DNA of 64,000 bases from Pirellulales bacterium (GTDB lineage Bacteria > Planctomycetota > Planctomycetia > Pirellulales > JAEUIK01): positions 294,904-358,903 of the forward strand of contig JAHBXR010000003.1 in NCBI GenBank assembly GCA_019636335.1, in the 5' to 3' direction. Numbering within the stretch: position 1 is the first letter of the stretch; the number at the start of each line of letters is the position of its first letter. The translations under genes and the position numbers were made by a program. Shown piece after piece: positions 1-8,220 of this stretch. The notes below the pieces were generated by a model that ran no database searches, had not been told where the DNA came from, and saw only the letters and a program-made list of their open reading frames with translations.

Positions 1-1
1 T

Positions 2-481
2 GCGGCCGATGCGATGGCGCGCGTCGTGCTGCAGAATGCGCTCTTTCTCGGCCGTGCGAAAACCAGCACGCTCGTGATTCCCTGGTGTACTTACACCGAT
101 CCTGAAGTAGCGCACGTCGGCCTCCTGGAATCAGAAGCGCAAGCCCGTGGCATTGCCGTTGATGTGTTCGCGCAGCCATTCGATCGCGTCGATCGTGCCA
201 CCCTGGATGGCGAAACCGAAGGATTGGCGCGCATCCTTGTCGAGCGCGGGACCGACCGCATCGTGGGGGCGACAATCGTGGCCGCGCACGCGGGGGACAT
301 CCTTTCGCAAGTGACCCAGGCCATGGTGGCGGGCGTGGGTTTGAAGACGATCGCCCGCACGATTCATCCCTATCCGACGCAGGCCGAGGCGCTCAAGAAG
401 ATTGCCGATGCCTATAGCCGCACGCGGCTGACGCCTCGCGTCAAGTCGCTCTTCGAGCGCTGGCTGCGTTGGACGCGTTAG
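2..481 (+). CDS. Pyridine nucleotide-disulfide oxidoreductase, C-terminal part (MerA/Lpd-like)
   Basis: The gene is cut by the left window edge; about 159 C-terminal residues are visible and read in frame from base 2. They form the dimerisation domain of the class I flavoprotein disulfide reductases (dihydrolipoamide dehydrogenase, mercuric reductase, glutathione reductase). Visible marks are the interface segment VIPWCTYTDPEVAHVG and the terminal HPYPTQAEAL, matching the family HPxPTxxE motif whose His-Glu pair acts as the acid/base on the partner subunit. The tail lacks the terminal Cys-Cys pair of classical MerA, so a MerA-like or Lpd-like flavoprotein of unknown substrate is the safest call. 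The redox-active CxxxxC and the FAD site lie outside the window. Confidence 0.85.
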   Translation, partial: AADAMARVVLQNALFLGRAKTSTLVIPWCTYTDPEVAHVGLLESEAQARGIAVDVFAQPFDRVDRATLDGETEGLARILVERGTDRIVGATIVAAHAGDILSQVTQAMVAGVGLKTIARTIHPYPTQAEALKKIADAYSRTRLTPRVKSLFERWLRWTR

Positions 482-531
482 CTCGCGGCAGCCTTTTGTG
501 CGATCGGGCAGCACGCCAGTTGTCTCCTTGG

Positions 532-540
532 TATGATAAT
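532..540 (+). promoter_or_regulatory. Candidate -10 box TATGATAAT upstream of the D-aminoacylase-like gene
   Basis: TATGATAAT lies 40 bases before the chosen ATG at 580. The same nonamer, followed by a similar pyrimidine-rich stretch, occurs on the minus strand at 12245-12237 upstream of the DUF1080 gene. No good -35 hexamer is seen at the expected spacing, so the promoter call rests on the box and its recurrence. Confidence 0.35.
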
Positions 541-579
541 CGGCCGCCGCGAGCCGTCTTGCCGCAAGGAGCACGCCTC

Positions 580-2442
580 ATGCCCCGTCACACCATTTGC
601 TGGTCGTTGTTGTGCCTTGTCTCGTCGATCTTGTGCGGAGGCTGCAGCGCCAAGTCTCCGCCCCCCGTTCGGGCCGAACGCCGTGAGCCGACGCCGAGCA
701 TGCCCGAGTTGGTTGATGCGGAGAACTCGCCTGCTGCGCACGACGAATCCGTGACCAGAGAGCCCGAGCGCGACGAGATCGAAGAGCACGACGTCGTGAT
801 TCGTAATGCCCTGGTTTACGACGGCAGCGGTGGGAAACCCATCGACGGTGGCGTCGCGATCGACGGCGATCGTATCGTCCACGTGGGAGACGTGAGCCAT
901 CGCAAGGGAAAGACGGATCTCGACGCCCGGGGCAAAGCTGTCGCGCCCGGCTTCATCAACATGCTCAGTTGGGCCACGACGTCCCTGATCGAGGATCCCC
1001 TCTCGCAGAGCGATATTCGCCAGGGAGTGACGCTCGAGGTGATGGGCGAAGGGTGGTCGATGGGGCCGCTCACCGACGAGATGCGTCGTCAGGAGCTCGA
1101 AACGCAGAGCGATATCAAGTACGAGATTCCCTGGACCACGCTCGGTGAATACCTCGAGTATCTCGAGGATCGCGGCGTTTCGCCGAACGTGGCGTCCTTC
1201 GTCGGGGCGACGACCGTGCGCATTCACGTGCTGGGGTACGAAGATCGTCCGCCGACCGAAGAAGAGCTGCGCGAAATGCAGGACCTTGTCCGGCAGGCGA
1301 TGCAGGAGGGTGCGCTCGGCGTCGGATCGTCGTTGATTTACGCTCCGGCGTTCTATGCCTCGACCGAGGAATTGATCGCCCTTTGCCAGGTCGCCGGCGA
1401 GCATGGCGGTATGTATATCTCGCACATCCGTAGCGAAGGCAACCAGTTGCTCGAAGCGGTCGACGAGTTGATCCGCATTGCGCGCGAGGCGAACGTCCCC
1501 GCGGAGATTTACCATCTCAAGGCAGCGGGCGAGAAGAACTGGCCGAAGTTCGACGAGGCGTTTCACAGGATCGAGCAGGCCCGCAGCGAAGGGCTGGACA
1601 TCACCGCCAATATGTACACCTACACCGCGGGGGCCACCGGCCTGAACGCCGCCATGCCCCCCTGGGTGCAAGAAGGGGGACTCGACGCCTGGGTCGAGCG
1701 CTTACAAGATCCAGAAACCCGCCTGCGGCTGCTCAGCGAAATGCGCGTGGAAAGCGATCGTTGGGAGAACCTGTTGCTGCTGGCCGGCTCGCCGGCGAAC
1801 GTCTTGCTCGTGGGCTTTTCCAATGAGAAGCTCAAACCCCTCACGGGCAAGACGTTGGCACAAGTCGCGGCCGAACGGGGCAAGTCGCCCGAGGAAACGG
1901 CCATGGATCTGGTCGTCGAAGACCACAGCCGCGTCGACACGGTCTATTTCATGATGTCCGAAGACAACGTCCGCCGTGGACTCGCGCAACCTTGGGTGAG
2001 TTTAGGATCCGACGCAGGCTCGGAAACCCCGGCCGGTAAGTTTCTGCTCTCGCAGCCTCACCCGCGCGCCTACGGCAACTTTGCACGCTTCCTGGGCAAG
2101 TACGTGCGCGAGGAACAAGTGGTGCCGCTGGAAGAGGCGATTCACAAGCTTACCGCCCTGCCGGCCGAGAATCTGAAACTCAAGGACCGCGGCCGGCTCG
2201 CGCCGGGGTATTTCGCCGACGTGGTCCTCTTCGATCCCGCGACGATCGCCGACCAGGCAACGTTCGAAGTGCCGCACCAGTATTCGACCGGGGTCGATAC
2301 CGTGCTCGTCAATGGCGTGCCCGTATTACGCGACGGAGAGCACACGGGCGCCAAGCCAGGTAAGTTCGTGCGCGGACCAGGCTGGCGTGAGAACCAGGAA
2401 GATCATTCCGACGGCGTGTCCGCGCGCAGCGCGGCTCCGTAG
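580..2442 (+). CDS. D-aminoacylase / N-acyl-D-amino-acid deacylase-like amidohydrolase, lipoprotein
   Basis: A 620-residue amidohydrolase-superfamily protein. The ATG at 580 is preferred over an upstream in-frame ATG at 469 because it has an AAGGA ribosome site at 566-570 and opens a lipoprotein-like signal peptide ending in CGGC. The N-terminal beta-sandwich (YDGSGGKPIDGG...DGDRIVHVG) and the TIM-barrel segments SHIRSEG, YHLKAAG and LGSDAGSE match the D-aminoacylase/N-acyl-D-glutamate deacylase family, which hydrolyses N-acyl-D-amino acids. The usual metal-binding HxH after PGFID is replaced by PGFINMLSW, and the segment that carries a metal-ligand Cys in classical enzymes reads EVMGEGWS, with Glu. 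The two barrel His and the late Asp remain. Likely exported and membrane-anchored; the substrate is unknown. Confidence 0.85.
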   Translation: MPRHTICWSLLCLVSSILCGGCSAKSPPPVRAERREPTPSMPELVDAENSPAAHDESVTREPERDEIEEHDVVIRNALVYDGSGGKPIDGGVAIDGDRIVHVGDVSHRKGKTDLDARGKAVAPGFINMLSWATTSLIEDPLSQSDIRQGVTLEVMGEGWSMGPLTDEMRRQELETQSDIKYEIPWTTLGEYLEYLEDRGVSPNVASFVGATTVRIHVLGYEDRPPTEEELREMQDLVRQAMQEGALGVGSSLIYAPAFYASTEELIALCQVAGEHGGMYISHIRSEGNQLLEAVDELIRIAREANVPAEIYHLKAAGEKNWPKFDEAFHRIEQARSEGLDITANMYTYTAGATGLNAAMPPWVQEGGLDAWVERLQDPETRLRLLSEMRVESDRWENLLLLAGSPANVLLVGFSNEKLKPLTGKTLAQVAAERGKSPEETAMDLVVEDHSRVDTVYFMMSEDNVRRGLAQPWVSLGSDAGSETPAGKFLLSQPHPRAYGNFARFLGKYVREEQVVPLEEAIHKLTALPAENLKLKDRGRLAPGYFADVVLFDPATIADQATFEVPHQYSTGVDTVLVNGVPVLRDGEHTGAKPGKFVRGPGWRENQEDHSDGVSARSAAP

Positions 2443-2477
2443 TTGATAGTTCGCTTTTTTTGTTCTTTGGGAAGCAA

Positions 2478-3224
2478 ATGAGATTCGAGAATCGAACCGT
2501 CGTCATTACGGGTGCAGGATCGGGGATTGGTCGTGCGGCCGCAGTACGCTTCGCGGCAGAGGGGGCGCGCGTCGTCGTTTCCGACCTTCGCGCCGAGACG
2601 GCACGGGCCACCGCCGACCTGGTTGAGCAACAGGGGAGCTCGGCGCTGGTGGCGACGTGCGACGTCGGCGATGTCGCTTCGGTACAGACGATGTTCCAGG
2701 CGATCGACGATCGCGGCTGGGAGATCGACTGCCTGGTCAACAACGCCGGCAACGCCGAAGAGGGGCTGCAGGGGGTCCACGAAGTCAGCGACGAACGCTG
2801 GCGCTCGATGATCCGCGTCCACCTCGACGGCACGTTTTATTGCACGCGCGAGGCCGTCCGCCGCATGCTCCCGCGCCAGCGCGGAGCGATTGTGAATCTC
2901 GGCTCGGTCGCGGGCCTGCGCGGGCTCGGCGGCACCGCCGCCTATTCGGCCGCGAAGGGGGGCGTCATCGCCTTTACCAAGGCGATCTCCGAAGAAGTCG
3001 CCAAGCACGGCATTCGCGCGAATTGCGTGGCGCCCGGTTGGATCGAAACCCCCATGCTCGACAACCTGCCCGAGCGCTGGCGCCCCGGCATGGTCAAGCA
3101 CACACCGCTAGGGCGCATCGGCCGCGCGGATGAAGTGGCCGCCCTGGTGTTGTTCCTGGCGAGCGACGACGCGAGCTTTATCACCGGACAATGCGTCAGC
3201 CCGAACGGGGGTATGTATCGCTGA
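2478..3224 (+). CDS. SDR-family oxidoreductase (FabG-like)
   Basis: A 248-residue classical short-chain dehydrogenase/reductase that transfers hydride between NAD(P)H and a carbonyl/alcohol substrate in the cytoplasm. The Rossmann TGAGSGIG motif is near residues 11-18, NNAGN follows at mid-protein, and the catalytic Ser (LGSVAG) and YSAAK tetrad residues are present, as is the PGWIETPM segment after them. The ATG at 2478 fits the family start; an in-frame ATG at 2460 would add six residues. It begins 35 bases after the aminoacylase-like gene on the same strand and may be cotranscribed. FabG-type acyl reductase or a sugar/steroid-type SDR cannot be separated from sequence alone. Confidence 0.9.
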   Translation: MRFENRTVVITGAGSGIGRAAAVRFAAEGARVVVSDLRAETARATADLVEQQGSSALVATCDVGDVASVQTMFQAIDDRGWEIDCLVNNAGNAEEGLQGVHEVSDERWRSMIRVHLDGTFYCTREAVRRMLPRQRGAIVNLGSVAGLRGLGGTAAYSAAKGGVIAFTKAISEEVAKHGIRANCVAPGWIETPMLDNLPERWRPGMVKHTPLGRIGRADEVAALVLFLASDDASFITGQCVSPNGGMYR

Positions 3225-3278
3225 GGCTCCTTCGTTTCGACGTGACGTCGACCACGGGTTGTTCTGAAAGGCTTGAGT

Positions 3279-3572
3279 ATGGATTCCATCATTCGAGATG
3301 TCGCAGGCATGGATGAGACGCAACGCCGAGCGATGGAAAACGTGCTTGGTCGCGAGTTGCAGGCCAATCAACGTCTGATAATCCGTGTGACGCAAGTAGA
3401 CGAATGCGCACCGGCGGACACCGACGCCGTGCTGCAACGGCAATCGATCGAAGACTGGAAAAGAGTCTACGAAGGGCTGGATGCCGAACAGGTCGAAGCG
3501 ATTGATCGAATCGTCAATAGGCGAGTCAGCCTTAGCCGCCACTCGCTTCCGGCCAACCTTCGCGGCCGATGA
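3279..3572 (+). CDS. Small hypothetical protein, 97 aa
   Basis: A short charged protein (MDSIIRDVAGMDETQRRAMENVLGRELQ...) with predicted helices and no signal peptide. The ATG at 3279 has a GAAAGG ribosome site at 3266-3271; a TTG at 3273 is an alternative. The C-terminal 14 residues are encoded on the complement of the pcm gene: the two genes converge and overlap by 41 bases (3532-3572). I do not recognise the family. The helical MDETQRRAxExxLGxxL segment resembles small proteins I associate with planctomycetes, which is memory rather than a search. Confidence 0.6.
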   Translation: MDSIIRDVAGMDETQRRAMENVLGRELQANQRLIIRVTQVDECAPADTDAVLQRQSIEDWKRVYEGLDAEQVEAIDRIVNRRVSLSRHSLPANLRGR

Positions 3573-4197
3573 GTGGCACGAAGCGGCAGCCTGACAGACG
3601 CCGCACGCGCGGCTGCCCGTTGATCTTGGTGATCTGTTCCAACACCTGTCCGGCGAGATCGCCCACGGGAATGACGAGGATCCCCCCCTCGCGAAGCTGC
3701 TCGAACAACAGCGGCGGCACGTGCTCGGCCGCGGCCGTAACGATGACGCGGTCGTAAGGGGCACGCGCCGGCCAGCCGAGTGTCCCATCGCCGACGTGCC
3801 CTGCGACGTTCGTAAAGCCCAGCTCTTCCAGCACGATCGCGGCCTGCTTTGCCAGCGCCGTGTGACGTTCGATCGTGACCACGTCGTGCGCGAGCTCGGC
3901 CAGCACCGCCGTTTGATAGCCGCTGCCCGTGCCGATTTCGAGCACCGATTCGTCCCCCGTCAGATCGAGGGCCTCCGTCATCAAGGCCACGATGTAGGGT
4001 TGGCTGATCGTTTGCTCGCAGTCGATACCGAGGGCGTTGTCGGCATAGGCAAAGCGTTGCATGTCGACGGGCAAGAATCGTTCGCGCGGAACACGAGCCA
4101 TCGCGCGCAGCACGCGCGGATCGGTGATGCCGCGATCGATCAACTGCTGGCTGAGCATTGCCTGCTTCGCGGCAGAGTAGCCGGTCGAGGAATCCAT
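3532..4197 (-). CDS. pcm: Protein-L-isoaspartate O-methyltransferase
   Basis: A 221-residue SAM-dependent methyltransferase that methylates L-isoaspartyl residues of damaged proteins so that they can return to aspartate. Family marks are RVPRERFLP (about 36-43), the substrate-binding TISQPY (63-68), SAM motif I VLEIGTGSGYQ (about 85-95) and ILVIPVGD in the second half. The ATG at 4197 is chosen because AAGGG lies about ten bases upstream; an in-frame GTG at 4218 has no such site. It follows recJ on the same strand after 66 bases and is probably cotranscribed with it. Confidence 0.95.
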   Translation of the reverse strand: MDSSTGYSAAKQAMLSQQLIDRGITDPRVLRAMARVPRERFLPVDMQRFAYADNALGIDCEQTISQPYIVALMTEALDLTGDESVLEIGTGSGYQTAVLAELAHDVVTIERHTALAKQAAIVLEELGFTNVAGHVGDGTLGWPARAPYDRVIVTAAAEHVPPLLFEQLREGGILVIPVGDLAGQVLEQITKINGQPRVRRLSGCRFVPLIGREGWPEASGG

Positions 4198-4263
4198 GTG
4201 CGCGGCCCTTCGCGTCACAGCGCGGGAAACCAGACGTCGGTTCCCCTGTCTGCATTGTACTGC

Positions 4264-6072
4264 TCAGCCCGCTTGTCGACTCGAAGACGCGGGTGATCCC
4301 ACGGCCACGGCGGCAGGTCCGTCCACGCTACCGGTCGCCACGCGCCAGTCGGCGAGTTGGATTTCGACCTTGCGCTGCCCGCGGAATTCATTGATCACCG
4401 GCCGGAAGGCGATCTCGAGCGGCCCTTCGGTTCCTTCGATCTCTTCGGCCCATTCGCCGCCGCCGAAGGCCACGGCACGCATGGCGACGCCGTGCTGGAC
4501 GAGCTTGAGCGACAGGTGACGGCCGCCGCCGCCGATCTTTGTCGGAGGCGCGGCCAGACGCACGTCATTCGCGCACAACAGCGGTCGGCGGTTGCCCTGA
4601 CCGAACGGGGCCAGGCTTTCAATCTGCGTCACCACCGGCAGGCTGAAGGCCGACAGCGGCGCCTCGGCGTCGATCCACAGCTCCGGCTCGCGATGTTCGG
4701 CCGCGATCGTTTCGGCCACGTGTTCGCAGAACTGCGAGCGGAACAATTCGATCCGCGTCTCTTCGATTTTCAGGCCCGCCGCGGCCGCGTGGCCGCCAAA
4801 ACCGAGCAAGTGATCGGCGCAGGTGGCCAGCGCCGCGTGCAGATCGAATCCCGGCACGCTGCGCGCCGAACCAGCGCCCGGCGCCACCGAAACCTGGTCG
4901 AGCGAGATCAGCACCACGGGCCGGTGGTACTTCTCCACCAGCCGACTGGCGACGATACCGATGACGCCCGCGTGCCAGCCGCGGCCGGCAAGCACGAGCG
5001 CGGCATCGCCGTGCGGATCGAATTCTTCCTGCGCCTGCTTGTTCGCCGCGAGATAGATGCTTCGCTCGAGGCTTTGCCGGCTGTTGTTCAATTCGTTGAT
5101 GTACTGGGCCAGCGCCAGGGCACGCTCTTCCGATTCGGTCGTCAGCAGCTCGACCGCCAGTTGTGCTTGCCCCAGTCGTCCGGCGGCGTTCAAGCGCGGC
5201 GCGAGCGAAAAGGCGACGTCCTCGGCGTCGAGCTGGCTCTTCTTCGTCAACTCGGCCACTTGGATGAGCGCGGTGAGTCCCAGCGTCGGATGCTGGCTGA
5301 GCGACATGAGCCCATGCCGGACGAGGACGCGATTTTCATCGACCAGCGGCACGACGTCCGCCACCGTGCCGAGCGAAGCCAGGGCGATCGCTTGCAGCAG
5401 GAAGTCCTTCATCCGCGGGGCGACCTTCGTCGCGTTGCTCGCCTTCTGACAGAGCGCCCAGGCCAGCTTGAAGGCGACTCCCGATCCGCTGAGATCGCCA
5501 AACGGATAGCTGCTGCCCGGCAAACGCGGATGGACCAGCGCGTCGACCTCGGGCAATCGGTCTGCCCAGAGATGATGGTCGGTAATGACGAGCTTCAAGC
5601 CCAGCCGGCGCGCGGTCTCCGCTTCGGCCACGGCGGTGGCGCCGCAGTCGACCGTAATGACGAGCCTGGCCCCCTGCGCGGCCAGCTTCGTCAGCGCCTC
5701 GTCGTTCAGCCCGTATCCCTCGTCGAGGCGATGCGGCACGTAGTAGCCGACGTCGGCGCCGAGCAGTTTCAGGCAGCGCCACAAGAGCGCCGTGGCGGTC
5801 ATGCCATCGACGTCGTAGTCGCCATAGATCACGATCCGCTCGCGTGACGTGATCGCTGCGTGAATAACCTCGACCGCCTGTGGAATACCGGGCAGAAGCT
5901 GCGGATCGCGCAGCGCCGACAGTTTCGGCTCGAGAAAGATCTGTGCCGCGGTGGGTTCTTCGATGCCGCGAGCGATGAGCAATTGAGCCACCACGGCCGA
6001 AACTCCGGTCGCCCGCTGCAAGGCCGCGATGCGATCGGGATCGTGGGGCCGAATCCGCCAACGTTTCTGCAT
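4264..6072 (-). CDS. recJ: Single-stranded-DNA-specific 5'-3' exonuclease RecJ
   Basis: A 602-residue DHH-family nuclease, close to the usual RecJ length. Metal-binding motifs are GDYDVDG (84-90), VDCGAT (141-146) and the DHH triad TDHH (164-167); the DHHA1 domain carries the GRGWHAGVIGIVASRLVEK segment and FGGHAAAAG. RecJ degrades single-stranded DNA 5' to 3' in RecF-pathway recombination, base excision repair and mismatch repair. It is the first gene of a likely recJ-pcm unit, with the bufferin-type operon upstream on the same strand. Confidence 0.97.
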   Translation of the reverse strand: MQKRWRIRPHDPDRIAALQRATGVSAVVAQLLIARGIEEPTAAQIFLEPKLSALRDPQLLPGIPQAVEVIHAAITSRERIVIYGDYDVDGMTATALLWRCLKLLGADVGYYVPHRLDEGYGLNDEALTKLAAQGARLVITVDCGATAVAEAETARRLGLKLVITDHHLWADRLPEVDALVHPRLPGSSYPFGDLSGSGVAFKLAWALCQKASNATKVAPRMKDFLLQAIALASLGTVADVVPLVDENRVLVRHGLMSLSQHPTLGLTALIQVAELTKKSQLDAEDVAFSLAPRLNAAGRLGQAQLAVELLTTESEERALALAQYINELNNSRQSLERSIYLAANKQAQEEFDPHGDAALVLAGRGWHAGVIGIVASRLVEKYHRPVVLISLDQVSVAPGAGSARSVPGFDLHAALATCADHLLGFGGHAAAAGLKIEETRIELFRSQFCEHVAETIAAEHREPELWIDAEAPLSAFSLPVVTQIESLAPFGQGNRRPLLCANDVRLAAPPTKIGGGGRHLSLKLVQHGVAMRAVAFGGGEWAEEIEGTEGPLEIAFRPVINEFRGQRKVEIQLADWRVATGSVDGPAAVAVGSPASSSRQAG

Positions 6073-6195
6073 GACGTCTTCCTGACTGTTCGCTACGGCA
6101 GCCGGTGCCGTTCGGCGGGCTGAAAACTACTCCCTACAGTGGGCATTCAAGCAGGATTGGCCCAAGCTCGCAAGCCGCGCGCCCCTGCCAGCGGG

Positions 6196-7128
6196 CTATT
6201 CCCGCACCGGCACGGAAGTGCCCATGAAAAATTCCTCGGCCGACCACTGCGAAAACCATTGCCGCAGGTCGCCGGCCAACTGGTCGAAGTCGAAACTGTT
6301 GGGATCGTGCTCGAATCCCACCTGCGCGGCACGTTCGATGGCCGAGCCGACCGTTTCGCCCGCGACCAGGGCCGCGAGCACCTCGTATTGAGCGCGAACG
6401 AGCGGAAACCGCCGTACGACGTACTGCCGCCGAGAAAGGGCCATGAACGACTCGGTTGCCGCGGGGAACTCGGGTACGCGATTTTCCTTGCGAACCGTGC
6501 CGTAAAACTCGTTCACGGGAAAGCGCTGCGTGAGCAGCCGCAGGCAGGGCGCCATCACGAACCGCACCGAAGGCCACTCAGCGGTCGAAATGGACTGCAA
6601 ACGTGCTGTGTCGAGCGTCGGTTCATTCTCCGTGCCCGGCCCGTCGAACACCTCGGCGATGGCCCATTCTAATTCCGCCAGATCGACGAGAAACTCAGGC
6701 CAACCGGGGCCGGCGGCTTCATCGTCGCGGCGAGGCGGGCGCGTCTCGATCAGGTAGTTTGAGAACCGCTCGCCCAGTCGGCCCAGCGTGTAGCTCTGCG
6801 AAGGGTAGGCCACGAGATAGGCGAGCGCGAACTCGCCGAACAATTCGTCTCCCATTGTCTGACGCAGCACGGAAAACTGCTCGGCCAGGCATTCCACCAG
6901 TCGCGCAAAGTACGCGCGGTTGTAGATGGAGAGCCGTTCTGTGGCTGTAAGCGCGCGGCTGCGCTCGACAAGATCATCCACGCCGACCGTAGCGCCGCCC
7001 AATTCCGCGCGTGCTTCGACCGATGCGGCGCCCTGTGCGACTCCGCCCGGGTGCATGATGACTGCCTGCACCCACCGCTCGAGCCGGGCAAGATCTCTTG
7101 GCGGCGAATCACCGGCTGCCGCGCTCAT
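6196..7128 (-). CDS. bufC: DUF2063 protein, bufferin/RiPP partner subunit (BufC/HvfC-like)
   Basis: A 310-residue protein with the DUF2063 N-terminal domain: [11 protein letters not shown] at the start, then [33 protein letters not shown] and [21 protein letters not shown]. In characterised systems this family partners a DUF692 (MbnB/TglH/BufB) iron enzyme and helps present a cysteine-containing precursor. Here its ATG overlaps the stop codon of the DUF692 gene (bases 7125-7128, ATGA), so translational coupling is likely. A precursor-like gene lies upstream in the same direction. The symbol rests on domain and context; the modification made is not known. Confidence 0.85.
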   Translation of the reverse strand: MSAAAGDSPPRDLARLERWVQAVIMHPGGVAQGAASVEARAELGGATVGVDDLVERSRALTATERLSIYNRAYFARLVECLAEQFSVLRQTMGDELFGEFALAYLVAYPSQSYTLGRLGERFSNYLIETRPPRRDDEAAGPGWPEFLVDLAELEWAIAEVFDGPGTENEPTLDTARLQSISTAEWPSVRFVMAPCLRLLTQRFPVNEFYGTVRKENRVPEFPAATESFMALSRRQYVVRRFPLVRAQYEVLAALVAGETVGSAIERAAQVGFEHDPNSFDFDQLAGDLRQWFSQWSAEEFFMGTSVPVRE

Positions 7129-8060
7129 GCCACTTCCGGGAGCACGTAGCTCAAAGGGTGAGGAACCGAGGACGTGGAGATGATCTCCGCGCGTTGTCGA
7201 TCCTGTGACGTGAGTGGCGCTGACGTTTCAGTCAGGGCCGCCGTCATGTGCTCGCGCGCCTTGAGCACCTCGGCATGCACCAGGGGAAACTCGGGAATGT
7301 GCGCATCCCATTCGAGCAGCGTCGAGGCGCCGCCGGTCAACTGATGCGCCAGGCGATACAGCTCCCACACCGGATCGACGACGGGGCCGTCGTGCGTGTC
7401 GATCAGGTGCGTGCCGCAGTTTGTGTGCCCCGCCAGGTGGAACTGCACCACTCGTTCGTGCGGCACGGAGCGAATATATTCGATCGCGTCGAAGTCGTGG
7501 TTGACGCTCGACACGTAGACATTGTTCACGTCGAGCAGCAGCCCGCAGTTCGTTTCCTCGGCCATGCGTGCGAGGAACTCCCACTCCGGCATCGTCGAAT
7601 CCTTGAACGTCACGTAGCTACTGGGGTTCTCGAGTACCAAGGGCCGTTCGAGCACCTCCTGCACCGTGCGAATCCGCGCGACGACGTGCGCCAACGACTC
7701 TTCGTTGAGTGGAATCGGCAGCAGATCGTGCGCATTGAGCCCCGCCACGCCGGTCCAGCAGAGGTGATCGGAAATCCACCGCGCACGGCAAGCCTCGGCG
7801 AGCCCCTTCAAGCGGTTCAAATAGTCGAAATCGAGTGGATCGGTGCTGCCGATCGACAGCGAAACGCCGTGCATGACCACCGGATAACGCTCGGCGATCT
7901 GCTCGAGCACGTAGCGCGGACGGCCGCGCGAGTCCATGAAGTTCTCGGAGATGATCTCGAACCAATCGACCGGCGGCTGATGTTCGAGGATGTGCGAGAA
8001 ATGGACCGTTCGCAGCCCGACGCCGAGACCCAGATTCGGATGGCCGAGGCGAGCTTGCAT
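7125..8060 (-). CDS. bufB: DUF692 multinuclear-iron enzyme (BufB/MbnB/TglH-like)
   Basis: A 311-residue TIM-barrel protein of the DUF692 family, whose members use iron to rearrange precursor-peptide cysteines into oxazolone/thioamide, thiooxazole or related groups. Candidate metal and catalytic residues are E39 (ISENFMD), H64 (MHGVSL), D98-H99 (ISDHLCW), E144-N145 (LENPSSY), D177 and N179-N180 (LLDVNNVYV), H208 and H212 (FHLAGH), D221-H223 (DTHDG), and E250 and D252 (LEWDAH). The ATG at 8060 gives the usual family start; an ATG at 8105 directly abuts a REP hairpin and would add 15 residues. Its stop overlaps bufC. Product and metal content are inferred from the family. Confidence 0.88.
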   Translation of the reverse strand: MQARLGHPNLGLGVGLRTVHFSHILEHQPPVDWFEIISENFMDSRGRPRYVLEQIAERYPVVMHGVSLSIGSTDPLDFDYLNRLKGLAEACRARWISDHLCWTGVAGLNAHDLLPIPLNEESLAHVVARIRTVQEVLERPLVLENPSSYVTFKDSTMPEWEFLARMAEETNCGLLLDVNNVYVSSVNHDFDAIEYIRSVPHERVVQFHLAGHTNCGTHLIDTHDGPVVDPVWELYRLAHQLTGGASTLLEWDAHIPEFPLVHAEVLKAREHMTAALTETSAPLTSQDRQRAEIISTSSVPHPLSYVLPEVA

Positions 8061-8105
8061 GGAGATTTGCGACGTGGAAGGCAAGAAAGTGTCACGCAGC
8101 CCCAT

Positions 8106-8130
8106 GTAGGTCAGGTACTCCGTACCTGAC
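8106..8130 (+). repeat. REP sequence, GTAG type
   Basis: Tetranucleotide GTAG (8106-8109) is followed by a perfect 9-base inverted repeat, GTCAGGTAC (8110-8118) and GTACCTGAC (8122-8130), around the loop TCC. This is the classical layout of a REP associated with a RAYT. It is identical in the core to REPs at 22111 and 22931 that flank the RAYT gene in this window. Confidence 0.93.
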
Positions 8131-8159
8131 AATCGATCGAGCTGGTCACATCGAAAGTT

Positions 8160-8184
8160 GTCAGGTACGGAGTACCTGACCTAC
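8160..8184 (-). repeat. REP sequence, inverted partner of the REP at 8106
   Basis: Reads GTCAGGTAC, GGA, GTACCTGAC, CTAC on the plus strand, so it is the same REP on the minus strand. With 8106-8130 it forms an inverted pair separated by 29 bases. The pair sits between the precursor gene and the DUF692 gene of the bufferin-type operon. Confidence 0.93.
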
Positions 8185-8220
8185 ATGAATGCTCCGCGTG
8201 ATTTGACTGGCAACACCGTT

